Below, piece by piece: positions 45,915 through 54,982 of a stretch of 64,000 bases of DNA. The position numbers and the translations under genes are program-made. This DNA is from Paraburkholderia sp. LEh10 (GTDB taxonomy: Bacteria; Pseudomonadota; Gammaproteobacteria; Burkholderiales; Burkholderiaceae). How positions within the stretch are numbered: position 1 is the stretch's first letter; each line of letters starts with the position of its first letter. The notes below the pieces were generated by a model. It did not search any database, was not told the origin of the DNA, and saw only the letters and a program-made list of their open reading frames with translations. Where the stretch lies: contig NZ_JAGIPX010000013.1 in the NCBI RefSeq assembly GCF_017814945.1, positions 62,001-126,000 of the forward strand, in the 5' to 3' direction.

Positions 45915-46760
45915 TTAGTTTCCCTCTACCAAGATCTCGCGTTCCTCACAGCGTTTGCCGGCGCTAAGAATTCCATCATCGCTTTGGATGGGAATCGGTG
46001 CCCAGTTTGTCGAACGCACGAAGTCGCCGCGAGGTTTCTCGACCTCACGCGGACGGTTGGCAACCCGGTTGTAAGTGATGTACGCCTGCCAACGGTTTTC
46101 CGCCGACATATTCACGCCAGAGCCATGAATAGTGAGGCAATGAAACAGCACCAGTGTGCCCGCTTTGCCGACAATCGGCACTGGCGCACCGGACGTCTCC
46201 AGGATCTGCTTGATGTGTTCACGCTGCACGGCACGTTGAGGCAGTTGGTATGCAGCCTGGCTATCGTCATAGTAGTGCTCCACGAGACCCAGTTTGTGGC
46301 TGCCGGGGATCATATACAACGAGCCGTGAATTTCCTGCGTGTCGCTGAGCATCACCATGGCTGTCAGCATGTCGTTCTCCGGGTAACCATCGTGTACCCA
46401 GTAGCCAAAGTCCTGATGCCAGAGCCAGCCCGTGCCCTCCAGCGCCGACTTGGTGTTCACCTTCGTGTGGGAGATATACACCTCCTCGCTGTCAAGCACC
46501 TGCATCACTGGCCGCAGCAGACGCGGTGTGCGCGTCAGTGCCCGATACTGCGGCGAGGCAACCGGACCGTCTTCTTCGTGCACTCGAAAAATGGAGCGGA
46601 TCGCGCCCGTGCGCTCTCGAAAGACCGAGTCCGCCTGAATGGCGCTGAGACGTTCGGTGTCCCGCCTTAGCGCACGCACTTCCTCGGCGCTGTAGCAATT
46701 CGGAATGACGATAAATCCGTCGCGGTGGTACTCCGCAATCTGTTGTTTGTTGAGTTCCAT
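45915..46760 (-). CDS. Phytanoyl-CoA dioxygenase (PhyH)-family Fe(II)/2-oxoglutarate oxygenase
   Basis: 281 residues. N-terminal MELNKQQIAEYHRDGFIVIP is the PhyH opening. Iron site HxD in TGWLWHQDFGYWVHDGYP and distal His in LVLFHCLTIHGSGVN; TAMVMLSDTQEIHGSLYMIP then GSH matches the EctD-like branch (ectoine hydroxylase and relatives). It should hydroxylate a small substrate using O2, Fe(II) and 2-oxoglutarate. Followed after one base by an aldehyde dehydrogenase and divergent from an MFS transporter. Whether it acts on ectoine is not supported: no ectoine genes are near. Confidence 0.9.
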   Translation of the reverse strand: MELNKQQIAEYHRDGFIVIPNCYSAEEVRALRRDTERLSAIQADSVFRERTGAIRSIFRVHEEDGPVASPQYRALTRTPRLLRPVMQVLDSEEVYISHTKVNTKSALEGTGWLWHQDFGYWVHDGYPENDMLTAMVMLSDTQEIHGSLYMIPGSHKLGLVEHYYDDSQAAYQLPQRAVQREHIKQILETSGAPVPIVGKAGTLVLFHCLTIHGSGVNMSAENRWQAYITYNRVANRPREVEKPRGDFVRSTNWAPIPIQSDDGILSAGKRCEEREILVEGN

Positions 46761-46981
46761 CTCGTCTCCTTGTTTAACTGGACCAGCCTACGAAGCCAGT
46801 CTAAAACAGCGGACGCCGCCTCTGGTTGTCCAATCGCGATGACGGCGTTGCCAAGTTGAGAATGGCTCGGCCACCCTCTGCTCTTGCATACTAGGTGTGC
46901 GCACTGCTCGGAATCGCTTACGTCAAGTGGCGCGAACCGAAGCGTAACAAGAGGGTCGCAAAACCTAATATGGAGCGAGAC
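46761..46981. promoter_or_regulatory. Divergent promoter region, PhyH operon / MFS transporter
   Basis: 221 bases between divergent starts. Holds GGAG before ATG 46982 and an AGGAGA before the PhyH-type start (46761-46770, minus). A LysR-type site is expected but none could be placed with confidence. Confidence 0.45.
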
Positions 46982-48292
46982 ATGTCAATCAACCCTACGG
47001 CCGCCATGCCTTACGTGGAAGCACCGCTAGACGAACGCCGCGTCTATTCGAAGGTGTCGTGGCGATTAATCCCCTTTCTGCTCTTGTGCTATACGGCCGG
47101 ATACCTCGACCGCGTGAACGTCGGTTTCGCAAAGCTACAAATGCTCGATCAATTGAAGTTCAGTGAGACGGTCTACGGGCTTGGGGCAGGCATATTCTTC
47201 ATCGGTTACGTGATCTTTGAAGTTCCAAGCAACATCGTGATGCACAAAGTCGGCGCCAGGATCTGGATAGCGCGGATCATGATCACGTGGGGACTCGTTT
47301 CGGCGGCGATGGTATTCGTCAAAACGCCGACCGTGTTTTACGTGCTGCGGTTCCTTCTTGGGGTAGCGGAAGCCGGGTTTCTGCCTGGAATCCTGCTATA
47401 TCTGACGTACTGGTATCCGTCGTCACGCCGCGGAAGCATCATCGCACTCTTCCTCGGGGGAATCCCGCTTGCCGGTATGCTCGGCGGCCCCCTATCCGGC
47501 TGGATCATGCACGCGTCTGCCAATCTCAGCGGATGGTCCGGATGGCAGATGATGTTTCTGCTGGAAGCTCTCCCCTCAGTGCTGCTCGGCATCGCCGTAT
47601 TCTTTGTACTGGGCAACGATGTCCGCTCCGCGAAATGGCTGACCGAATCCGAGAAGAAATTGCTGGAAGCGAATCTCGAACGCGAGACACCGGACGCTCA
47701 GGTACATTCGCTGCGCGGCGCGTTCTCCGAACTGCGCAGCTGGATCTTGTGCGCCATGTATGCCTTCATCCTAATGGGCGAATATGGCGTTCTGTTCTGG
47801 ATGCCAACCATCATCAAGGACACTGGCGTCTCCGATCCACTTCAGGTCGGCTGGCTTACGGCCATTCCCTATACTGCGACCGTAATTGCGATGTTTGTCG
47901 TCGGACGGCACTCGGACCGAACACGTGAGCGCCGGTGGCATCTTGCCTTGCCCGGTGCTGTTGCCGCAGTCGGCCTTGCGCTCGCCGCGATGTATCCGCA
48001 CAGCACCGTTATGGCCATAGTCGGATTGACGATCGGCACGATGGGCGTCCTCGCTGTTGTATCGCAGTTCTGGAACCTGCCTCCGGCGCTGCTAGGTGGC
48101 ATCGCGGCCGCTGCAGGCATCGCGCTCATCAACTCAGTCGGCAACCTTGCTGGCTTCGTCAGCCCCTACATGCTTGGGTGGATCAAGCAAAGCACCGGCA
48201 CGACGAGCATCGGACTTTATATACTCGCCGCATGCATGGTCGTCGGAAGCGTGACAGTTTTCTGCTTTCCCTCGCGGTTGATTGATCGTTAG
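46982..48292 (+). CDS. MFS transporter of the anion:cation symporter (ACS) family
   Basis: 436 residues from ATG 46982 (GGAG 6 bases upstream; ATG 46970 is an alternative). VSWRLIPFLLLCYTAGYLDR, VNVGFAKLQM and GYVIFEVPSNIVMHKVGARI are the ACS/phthalate-permease signature; 12 helices. RFLLGVAEAGFLPGILLYLT is the conserved helix 4-5 segment. Family members carry organic anions such as tartrate, phthalate, glucarate or hydroxy acids. Divergent from the PhyH-type operon, so it probably imports that pathway's substrate. Confidence 0.93.
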   Translation: MSINPTAAMPYVEAPLDERRVYSKVSWRLIPFLLLCYTAGYLDRVNVGFAKLQMLDQLKFSETVYGLGAGIFFIGYVIFEVPSNIVMHKVGARIWIARIMITWGLVSAAMVFVKTPTVFYVLRFLLGVAEAGFLPGILLYLTYWYPSSRRGSIIALFLGGIPLAGMLGGPLSGWIMHASANLSGWSGWQMMFLLEALPSVLLGIAVFFVLGNDVRSAKWLTESEKKLLEANLERETPDAQVHSLRGAFSELRSWILCAMYAFILMGEYGVLFWMPTIIKDTGVSDPLQVGWLTAIPYTATVIAMFVVGRHSDRTRERRWHLALPGAVAAVGLALAAMYPHSTVMAIVGLTIGTMGVLAVVSQFWNLPPALLGGIAAAAGIALINSVGNLAGFVSPYMLGWIKQSTGTTSIGLYILAACMVVGSVTVFCFPSRLIDR

Positions 48293-48343
48293 CGACTGGT
48301 GAAGTGAACGGCTGCTGAGCGCGTAGGAGCGGACACTTTCGCC

Positions 48344-48502
48344 TCAGCACTCCAACGCCACCCGCTGTCCGCTGATGGCCCAGAGCGTGTCAAAACAGAC
48401 CCGTGGAAGTTCAGCCGAACTGAACGCTGTCGAGAATAGCTCCGGCAGAACAACGAACCCATCGCGCTCGTACGCTTCCAACTGTGACGCGGTAAGTTTC
48501 AT
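48344..48502 (-). pseudogene. PhyH-family N-terminal remnant (52 codons)
   Basis: ATG 48502, with GGAG 8 bases upstream, opens MKLTASQLEAYERDGFVVLP, the N-terminal signature of a phytanoyl-CoA dioxygenase family protein. The similarity ends after ELFS and the frame stops at TGA 48344. No iron-site motif is present, so it is a truncated gene. It lies divergent to a LysR gene, which suggests that the regulator once controlled a PhyH gene here, as PhyH genes start the catabolic cluster next door. Confidence 0.75.
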
Positions 48503-48606
48503 GAGGGGATCTCCTGACTCGTTGGTGTGATGTCACGATCCTAAGAGCGATCACGTTCAATGTAAAAGATATAATAAGTTGCGTATCGATACCTAAGAGG
48601 TTCCAA

Positions 48607-49515
48607 ATGGAACTGCGTCATCTTCGCTACTTTCTGACGGTGGCACGCACACTCAACTTCACGAAGGCGGCGGATGAACTGCACATGGCGCAGCCGCCGT
48701 TGAGCCGGCAGATACGGGAACTGGAAGAGGAACTCGGCGTAGCGCTTTTTGAGCGCCGGGGCAAACGAGTGTTTCTTTCATCGGCGGGCCAGGTTTTCGA
48801 AGAACGGGCCAGGCGAATTCTGGCGGAGACGAACTCCGCGATCGTGGATTCGCAACGCGCAGCAAGAGGGGAAATCGGCCGGGTGGCGGTCGGGTTCTTC
48901 GAGCACATCGCGTACACGCTGCTGCCACCGCTCTTGCGTGAATTCCAGCAGCGTTACCCCGCGGTGACAGTCGAACTTCGATGGTTTTCCTCTGCGGAAC
49001 AGATCAATGCTCTGGACCGAGGCGACGTCGATGTGGCGTTCGTCCGCTCTTTGCCGCCGGATACTCAACTGAACAGCGTCTTGTTGCTTCAGGAGCCGTT
49101 TTACGTTGCCATCGCTAAGGATAACCCTCTCGCAGCCAAACGGCAGATCTCCATCAAGGACTGTATGCAGTTGCGCGTCATCAATTACCAGAAAGATGTC
49201 GCACCGGACTATCACGCCACCATCAATCAGTTGTGCGCACTTGCCGGCTTTTCTCCTTCCACCAGCTTTGAAATGGGGCAGATCTACGCTTCCCTTGGCC
49301 TCGTAAGCGCCGGGTTTGGTGTGACGCTCGTACCGGCGTCAGTTCAACGAACGCACATCGACAACGTCGTCTATCGTCCTCTGCGCGAACAGCACGTGAA
49401 AAGCGAGCTCTACCTTGCATGGAAGGAGCCCAATCCGCCTGCTGCGCTAGGCTGTTTTGTTCAACTCGCGTGCGAGATAGCCGCGCAAGCACCGCGAAAA
49501 GCAAAGGTCAAGTAA
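48607..49515 (+). CDS. LysR-family regulator
   Basis: 302 residues. Textbook helix-turn-helix MELRHLRYFLTVARTLNFTK, AADELHMAQPPLSRQIRELE, EELGVALFERRGKRVFLSSA; substrate domain with SLGLVSAGFGVTLVPASVQ. Resembles BenM/CatM-type LysR proteins that respond to aromatic or dicarboxylic acids (inference from the HTH and C-terminal pattern). Divergent from a truncated PhyH-type gene across 104 bases; its direct target may be lost or may be the cluster at 40-48 kb. Confidence 0.93.
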   Translation: MELRHLRYFLTVARTLNFTKAADELHMAQPPLSRQIRELEEELGVALFERRGKRVFLSSAGQVFEERARRILAETNSAIVDSQRAARGEIGRVAVGFFEHIAYTLLPPLLREFQQRYPAVTVELRWFSSAEQINALDRGDVDVAFVRSLPPDTQLNSVLLLQEPFYVAIAKDNPLAAKRQISIKDCMQLRVINYQKDVAPDYHATINQLCALAGFSPSTSFEMGQIYASLGLVSAGFGVTLVPASVQRTHIDNVVYRPLREQHVKSELYLAWKEPNPPAALGCFVQLACEIAAQAPRKAKVK

Positions 49516-49785
49516 GCGCGAAGCGGTACGGCTTCAATTGCGATGAACAGGTTAGTTTTTGCTGGTCGAAACCGTCAGTAAACCTGCTTTGGTTCGCGGC
49601 CGCCGTATGCGACACTGATGCGATTGCTTGACTGATAGTGTGGAGGTCGGTGTGAACCGTGCTGAAACATCTCCTTTAACGTCTCATGTCTCGCCTTAGC
49701 GCGATCCGCGCGAGCGAGGACAGCGGCCGAATCATCGGGGATACAGTCCGCGTCGACGATCGCGATAGGTAGTTGACGGACAGCT

Positions 49786-50165
49786 TTACGGTGCAGAACC
49801 GCCGTTTGACTGTCCTCCCATGCCTCCGAAACAATGACCGCACATGGCCACGGCAAGCGACCCCTCGCTCACCAGCTTACCTCGCACTTCCGTCTGCTCC
49901 GCCATCTCAAGAGCGTCGTCGACTTCGATGCCACGCTCCGCCGCCGGTTGACCTCCGCCCAAAGCTCATCGCTGTCGTCATTGCGCAGCAGGACCACCCA
50001 GTCCAGTTGATTGTCGGCCACGCCGAAGTATTCCAGGATTTCCCTGCGAACGGCATCGACGAACTGCGCGTATTCCGGGGTTGCGTGGGCCTGCGCGTGC
50101 ACGGCCCGAAACTCTTCGTTGATCGGGGTCGCTCCCCCCCGAGCTGCCGCCGAAGCCGATACATA
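49786..50165 (-). pseudogene. Frameshifted small gene of unknown family
   Basis: One frame reads TPINEEFRAVHAQAHATPEY, then AQFVDAVRREILEYFGVADN and LLRNDDSDELWAEVNRR. Near 49930-49945 coding character jumps to another frame: ERGIEVDDALEMAEQTEVRG, KLVSEGSLAVAMCGHCFGGM, ending at TAA 49786. The upstream end lacks a good start and carries a run of seven G (complement of 50133-50139). Read together it looks like one soluble protein of about 120 residues broken by one or two indels. Family not recognised. Confidence 0.5.
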
Positions 50166-50168
50166 GCG

Positions 50169-51078
50169 TCAATGGGTCGACTTCCGCGCTGGATGATTTC
50201 GGTAGCGCGCAACGTTATTCGCCAGTGCTGCACCTATTTGCGTAACGTCGATCCGCCATCGCTCGTAAAATCCCTCCATCGCGACGAGGACCTTACTGGG
50301 CTGTTGTTCGACATCTGCGCGCAGCAACGCAACCGCATCGTAGAAGTTTGGATCGACGAAATATTGCCCATGGAAATCGATCAGTTGGCCTCGTTCCAGC
50401 ACGCTGGCGGCCCGCCCAATTCGCGGAAAGCAGATCAGGCTTGGAATCTCTGAATACCGGGTTATGAGCAGATACCGCCAGCGATGCCCGGGCGTTCCGC
50501 CGGCGGGCACCAGTTCCACGCTGCTCTTCGCCTGACCCTGTTCGATCAGGAAGTTATACGCGTTCAGGACTCGCTCCGTCTCATTGCCTGCAATGAGCAC
50601 GTAGCGTTCGGCCGACGTAACGGGGTGAGTCCCATCCTTCAAAAGCTTCCCATAGTCATACTTGAGACCGACGAGCTTCATCAATCGCGACAGCACATGC
50701 TCATCCAACGCTGCCTTTCCGGCGATGTAGGAATCAAGTGCACGATTTGCGGCGCCGACCCTTTTCGCAACCGTCAGTAACGGCTCGGGCCAGCAACCAA
50801 GTAAGGCGCACACGATCTCGTAACAGGTAAACTCGTGCACGATTGCCTCCTCAGACGGGAAAACGTATCGTAATGTGAAACCACCCTGCTCTGCCGGAAC
50901 TGCCTCCACAAGCTTCTTCGCATCGACGCGCTTCGTACGGCACGCACCCAGCCTCGTGCCCCTCGCCGGCAAGCGCACGCTCGCCGAACGGCCCCAACAG
51001 TTTGATGTCCATCCGAATCGGATTGCCTATAAGGACCTCCGCGCGCACGCTCCGTTCATCGGCAGCGTAGCGGAACAA
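50169..51078 (-). pseudogene. Frameshifted gene of unknown family (about 300 codons)
   Basis: The 5' part (from TTG 51078) reads FRYAADERSVRAEVLIGNPI, RMDIKLLGPFGERALAGEGH, then near 50935 the reading jumps one base into a frame that gives KKLVEAVPAEQGGFTLRYVF, PSEEAIVHEFTCYEIVCALL and continues for about 260 codons to TGA at 50169. No proper start is visible, so the 5' end may be missing too. The product is soluble and resembles no family I can name; the long second half is open and well composed, so the damage is recent. Runs into the broken gene at 49786-50165. Confidence 0.55.
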
Positions 51079-51147
51079 CTGGATGGCTCCGGCCGATCGT
51101 GCGACGGAAGGCGCCCAAGCTCCCGATCAAAGCGACGGCGGCTGCGA

Positions 51148-52659
51148 TCAAGGCTTCATATGTCCGGCTTCGGTGAACCTCTGATGCCACGACAAGGCTT
51201 CGCCAAGCAAGTGCGGGGTGTGCTTACCCACACTGTCACGGCAGGCGCGGTCGAAATAGTCTCGCAGAAGCGGTCTGTAATCCGGGTGAGCGCAATTGTC
51301 GATGACCACACGCGCTCGTTGCTTGGGCGACAACCCGCGCAGGTCCGCCAGCCCCTGTTCCGTGACGATCACGGTGACATCGTGCTCGGTGTGGTCGACG
51401 TGGCTGACCATCGGCACGATGCAGGAGATCGCTCCGTTCTTGGCTGTACTCGGCGTAACGAAGCATGCAAGAAAGCCATTGCGGGCGAAATCACCTGAAC
51501 CGCCGATGCCATTGATGATCGAAGTGCCGGCCACGTGCGTCGAGTTGACGTTGCCATAGATATCAGCTTCAACCATACCGTTGATGGCAATACAGCCCAA
51601 CCTGCGAACCAGTTCGGCGTGGTTCGAGATCTCCTGCGGACGCAGAACGATGCGGCTGCGGTAGTGGTCGATATTGCGGCTGAATTCTTCGACACCTTCC
51701 GGACTTAGCGACAGAGCAGTCGCCGATGCGGTTTGGATGGTATCGGTCCTGATCAGATTCAGCATCCCATCCTGAATCACTTCCGTAAACGCGGTAAGCC
51801 CTTCAAATCCGCCGTCGCGCAGCCCGCTCAACACTGCATTGGCGATATTCCCTACCCCGGACTGCAACGGCAACAAGTGCTGCCCGAGCCTGCCCTTCGC
51901 GATTTCGTGCCGGAAGAACTCTACCAAGTGATTCGCAATTCGAATGCTGCTGTCATCCGGCTGGGCGAATCGGCCCAGCCGGTCAGGACCGCGGGTTTCC
52001 ACAACGGCGATCACTTTCGATGGATCGACGCGCAGGTACGGCTCCCCAATACGGTCGCCGGGACGGACCAATGGAATCGGCTGACGATCCGGTGGCAAAG
52101 TCGTACCGTAGTAGATGTCGTGCATGCCATCCAGACCGGCAGGCTGAGCCGAATTCACTTCGATGATGACTTTGTCGGCAAGGTCAAGCCACGTCTTGTT
52201 GTTGCCGACCGATGTCGATGGAATCAAAGGTCCGTCGGACAATATGCCGGAAACCTCGATGACTGCCACGTCGATCTTGCCGAGGAACCCAAACCAGGTG
52301 TACTGCGCGACCTGCCCCAGATGGATATCCATGTACTCGATCTCGCCACGGTTGATCCGTGCGCGAAGTTCCGGATCGGACTGATAGGGCAAGCGAAAGT
52401 CGATGCCCCCCACTTTGGCGAGCGCACCGTCCAGTTCCGGCGCAGTGGAAGCGCCAGTCAGTATGCGGAGCGCAAACTTTTCTCCGCGGGCATGAGCGTC
52501 TTCGATGCGTGCCGCCAGCGCCAGGGGCACCGCCTTGGGGTATCCGGAGCCGGTGAACCCGCTCATTCCGACGGTCATGCCCGGTAAAATGTGGGCCGCC
52601 GCCCGATCGGCTGGCATGACCTTGGACGCGAGATACGAATTCTGGATGCGCTTTTCCAT
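51148..52659 (-). CDS. Acetyl-CoA hydrolase / succinyl-CoA:acetate CoA-transferase
   Basis: 503 residues from ATG 52659 (AGAGGA about 7 bases upstream). Family I CoA transferase of the Ach1/AarC/Cat1 type: HILPGMTVGMSGFTGSGYPK, LRILTGASTAPELDGALA, PLQSGVGNIANAVLSGL, catalytic-Glu segment LTAFTEVIQDGMLNLI and the glycine loop INGIGGSGDFARNGFL. It exchanges CoA between succinyl-CoA and acetate (or a related acid), salvaging CoA during short-chain acid catabolism. Standalone gene; a broken gene follows it and a TPR relic precedes it. Confidence 0.94.
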   Translation of the reverse strand: MEKRIQNSYLASKVMPADRAAAHILPGMTVGMSGFTGSGYPKAVPLALAARIEDAHARGEKFALRILTGASTAPELDGALAKVGGIDFRLPYQSDPELRARINRGEIEYMDIHLGQVAQYTWFGFLGKIDVAVIEVSGILSDGPLIPSTSVGNNKTWLDLADKVIIEVNSAQPAGLDGMHDIYYGTTLPPDRQPIPLVRPGDRIGEPYLRVDPSKVIAVVETRGPDRLGRFAQPDDSSIRIANHLVEFFRHEIAKGRLGQHLLPLQSGVGNIANAVLSGLRDGGFEGLTAFTEVIQDGMLNLIRTDTIQTASATALSLSPEGVEEFSRNIDHYRSRIVLRPQEISNHAELVRRLGCIAINGMVEADIYGNVNSTHVAGTSIINGIGGSGDFARNGFLACFVTPSTAKNGAISCIVPMVSHVDHTEHDVTVIVTEQGLADLRGLSPKQRARVVIDNCAHPDYRPLLRDYFDRACRDSVGKHTPHLLGEALSWHQRFTEAGHMKP

Positions 52660-52889
52660 ATCGATTCCTCTGTCTTTGCGGATCCTGGCTCTTAACGAGT
52701 CATGCAAGAAAGGGACAGCAAGTGCAGTACCTGACCGTCGGAAACTGCTGAGGGTCAACCGTCGCGGTTACGTCGCGATCGAACGGGGGAGACGGAAGTC
52801 ACGATCGAGTACGACGACACGCGTGCGCGACGACTCCGGTTCGGCTATGGGGCATACGGATTAGGCGCGACCGTCGTCGGCCTCACGAT

Positions 52890-53260
52890 CGTCGTATGGT
52901 CCGGTAGGCGTTGTAGTGGCGGATTGCACGTGTCTGCTGGCCCAGTTCCTCATGAATGCGCGCCGCGTTAAAGTGTGCGTCCGCGAAGTCGTGTTTCAGT
53001 TCGAATGCTGCGCCGGTACGCGATGAGGGCCTGTTCGAGGCGGCCTGAGTCTTAGAGCGCAGCGCCCAGATTGAAGTGAAGCAGGTGATGGTCCGGGTTT
53101 TCTAGCAGGGCAGTGCGCCATACCTCGATAGCCTCGTCGTAGCGGCCGCACTATCGGGCAGCAGGCATCCGAGGTTAAGGTAGGTCTCGAGATATAGGCC
53201 GGGTCCGAGTCAATGGCGCGCCTGTAGCCGGATTCGGCGCCGTCCACATCGCCCTCAGCT
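52890..53260 (-). pseudogene. Degenerate TPR-repeat protein
   Basis: Pieces of tetratricopeptide repeats occur in different minus-strand frames: DVDGAESGYRRAIDSDPAY near 53250-53190, and KHDFADAHFNAARIHEELG, then QQTRAIRHYNAYR at 52995-52896. Stops and indels separate them (for example TAG/TAA near 53055-53110). The remnant resembles the TPR part of MerR-TPR regulators found in Burkholderiaceae, but no DNA-binding part remains. Confidence 0.65.
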
Positions 53261-53356
53261 TCCCTTGCGGAAGCATCCGCGAATTCGTCGGGCGACGAGC
53301 GAAGGTCAAGCAGAAAATTCTTGTCATCTGTTCATTATCTCGATTATTACCGAAAT

Positions 53357-53691
53357 ATGGAAACGAACCAGACATCGCCGCTCTGGCGGCACTCGCGCAC
53401 GAGTCGCGGCTCGTAGTCCTTTCGAGCTCTGGTGCAGGCAGGCCCCGAAGGCATGCCCGCAGGCCAGATCGCTACGTTGCTCGATGTGCCGCCGTCGTTG
53501 ATGTCCTTCCATCTGAAGGAGCTGTCTCATGCGCAGCTCGTCACCAGTCGGCAAGAAGGCCGGTTCGTCTGCTACTGCGCGAATTTCCAAACGATGAACG
53601 GCCTGCTGGCCTATCTCACCGAGAACTGCTGTGGCGGCAACCCCTGTTCGCCGGCATCAGCGTGTTCTCCCTCACGGAGAAGCAGTCATGA
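53357..53691 (+). pseudogene. arsR: Frameshifted arsR-type regulator
   Basis: ATG 53357 (METN) is followed in another frame by DIAALAALAHESRLVV, the ArsR start, and a second shift near 53414-53418 restores [60 protein letters not shown] and [14 protein letters not shown]. The NCCGG Cys pair is the arsenic-binding C-terminus of this ArsR type. Two small indels in the first 65 bases break the gene. It heads a collapsed arsenic-resistance operon. Confidence 0.85.
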
Positions 53692-53879
53692 AGCGCTTCC
53701 AGGTTCACGTCGCCGTCACTGCATTGACGAATGCGGGCATCGATACGGCAGGCTATCGCAGCAAGAGCTGGGACGAATTCGCGCAGGACGGAGCGCCGCA
53801 ACTGCGCATCGTCATTACGGTATGCGACAGCGCGGCCGCCGAAGCATGTCCGTTTTGGCCGGGTAGGTGCCGATCCTGA
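53688..53879 (+). pseudogene. Deletion chimera of arsI-like start and arsC-like middle
   Basis: 63-codon frame. The first nine residues, [10 protein letters not shown], are like the start of ArsI/CadI glyoxalase-fold proteins; the rest, [20 protein letters not shown] and [20 protein letters not shown], is the central part of a thioredoxin-coupled arsenate reductase (ArsC), including the VITVCD redox Cys. After WPG the frame falls into acr3 sequence and stops at 53879. Two in-operon deletions explain the fusion; the N-terminal CxxxxxR loop of ArsC is lost, so it is not an enzyme. Confidence 0.75.
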
Positions 53880-54136
53880 TCCAGGTGTTTTTCAATTCAG
53901 CGCTGGCGTACTGGCTCAATCGTGCTGTTGGCGAAAAGCACAACATTGCCTGTCCGTCTGCGCTGATCGGCGCGTCGAACTTCTTCGAGCTGGCCGTCGC
54001 AACTGCAATCGGCCTGTTCGGATTCAACTCCGGCGCTGCGCTCGCGACCGTCGTGGGCGTGCTGATCGAGGTGCCCGTCATGCTGCTCGTCGTGCGCATC
54101 GTGAACCGTTCGAAGAACTGGTACGAATGCGCCTGA
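53867..54136 (+). pseudogene. 3' fragment of acr3 arsenite efflux gene
   Basis: About 89 codons in one frame: [18 protein letters not shown], then [59 protein letters not shown]. This is the C-terminal quarter of the Acr3 family (helices 8-10) and ends at the native position. The other ~270 residues are missing, so no transport is expected. Confidence 0.88.
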
Positions 54137-54198
54137 AGGTTACGGAAACGATCACATGAACGAGGTCAACGAAGTAATCATCGATGCGGAGGGCAAAC

Positions 54199-54918
54199 GT
54201 GCCTGATCTCAAGACCGAACTGCCGCAGGTTGACCCGACGCTGTTCCGCGTTCCCGACATCGACCGCCTGCAGCCCGCGAAAGCCTCGCCGCACCCGCCG
54301 CGCATCCTGCTGCTCTATGGCTCGCTGCGTGAACGCTCCTTCAGCCGGTTGCTGAGCGAAGAAGCCGCGCGCCTCCTTACGGCGATGGGCGCCGAAGTGC
54401 GGACGTTCAACCCGAGCGGCCTGCCGCTTCCGGACGATGCGCCGGACACGCATCCCAAGGTGGCCGAACTGCGGGAACTGGTGCTGTGGTCGGAAGGCAT
54501 GGTCTGGTGCTCGCCTGAGCGTCACGGCGCGATGACCGGCATCATGAAATCACAGCTCGACTGGATTCCGCTATCAGTCGGCGCGGTCAGACCAACGCAG
54601 GGCAAGACGCTCGCTGTGATGCAGGTTAGCGGCGGCTCGCAGTCGTTCAACGCGGTCAACCAGATGCGCGTGCTCGGACGCTGGATGCGCATCCTGACCA
54701 TCCCGAACCAGTCGTCGGTGGCCAAGGCATTCATGGAGTTCGATGAAACCGGACGTATGAAACCCTCGGCCTACTTTCGCGTCGTGGACGTGATGGAATA
54801 ACTGGTGAAGTTCACGCTGCTGATCCGCGATATCGGTCCATATCTGCTCGACCGTTACAGCGAACGAAAGTAAAGCGCCGAGGCACTGATGAAGCGCGTG
54901 AACCAAGCCAGTATCTGA
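54199..54918 (+). pseudogene. arsH: arsH with two in-frame stops
   Basis: GTG 54199 with GGAGG upstream starts [27 protein letters not shown] site [20 protein letters not shown] and [20 protein letters not shown] are typical of ArsH (organoarsenical-oxidising flavoprotein). TAA at 54799-54801 replaces a Glu codon after RVVDVME; the frame goes on LVKFTLLIRDIGPYLLDRYS, ERK, a second TAA (54871-54873, again in place of GAA), then SAEALMKRVNQASI and TGA. The first 200 residues, which carry the flavodoxin fold, could still be made, so a truncated active protein cannot be excluded. Confidence 0.85.
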
Positions 54919-54982
54919 CCGATGTCGCCTTCGTCGTGCTCTCGGCGACCAACACATCAACGAAAGTCACTGGACGGGAACG

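Noticed and set aside
45915..46760. Ectoine hydroxylase (ectD)
   Set aside because: Similar branch of the PhyH family, but no ectoine synthesis or uptake genes are nearby and the substrate-site motif is not exact.
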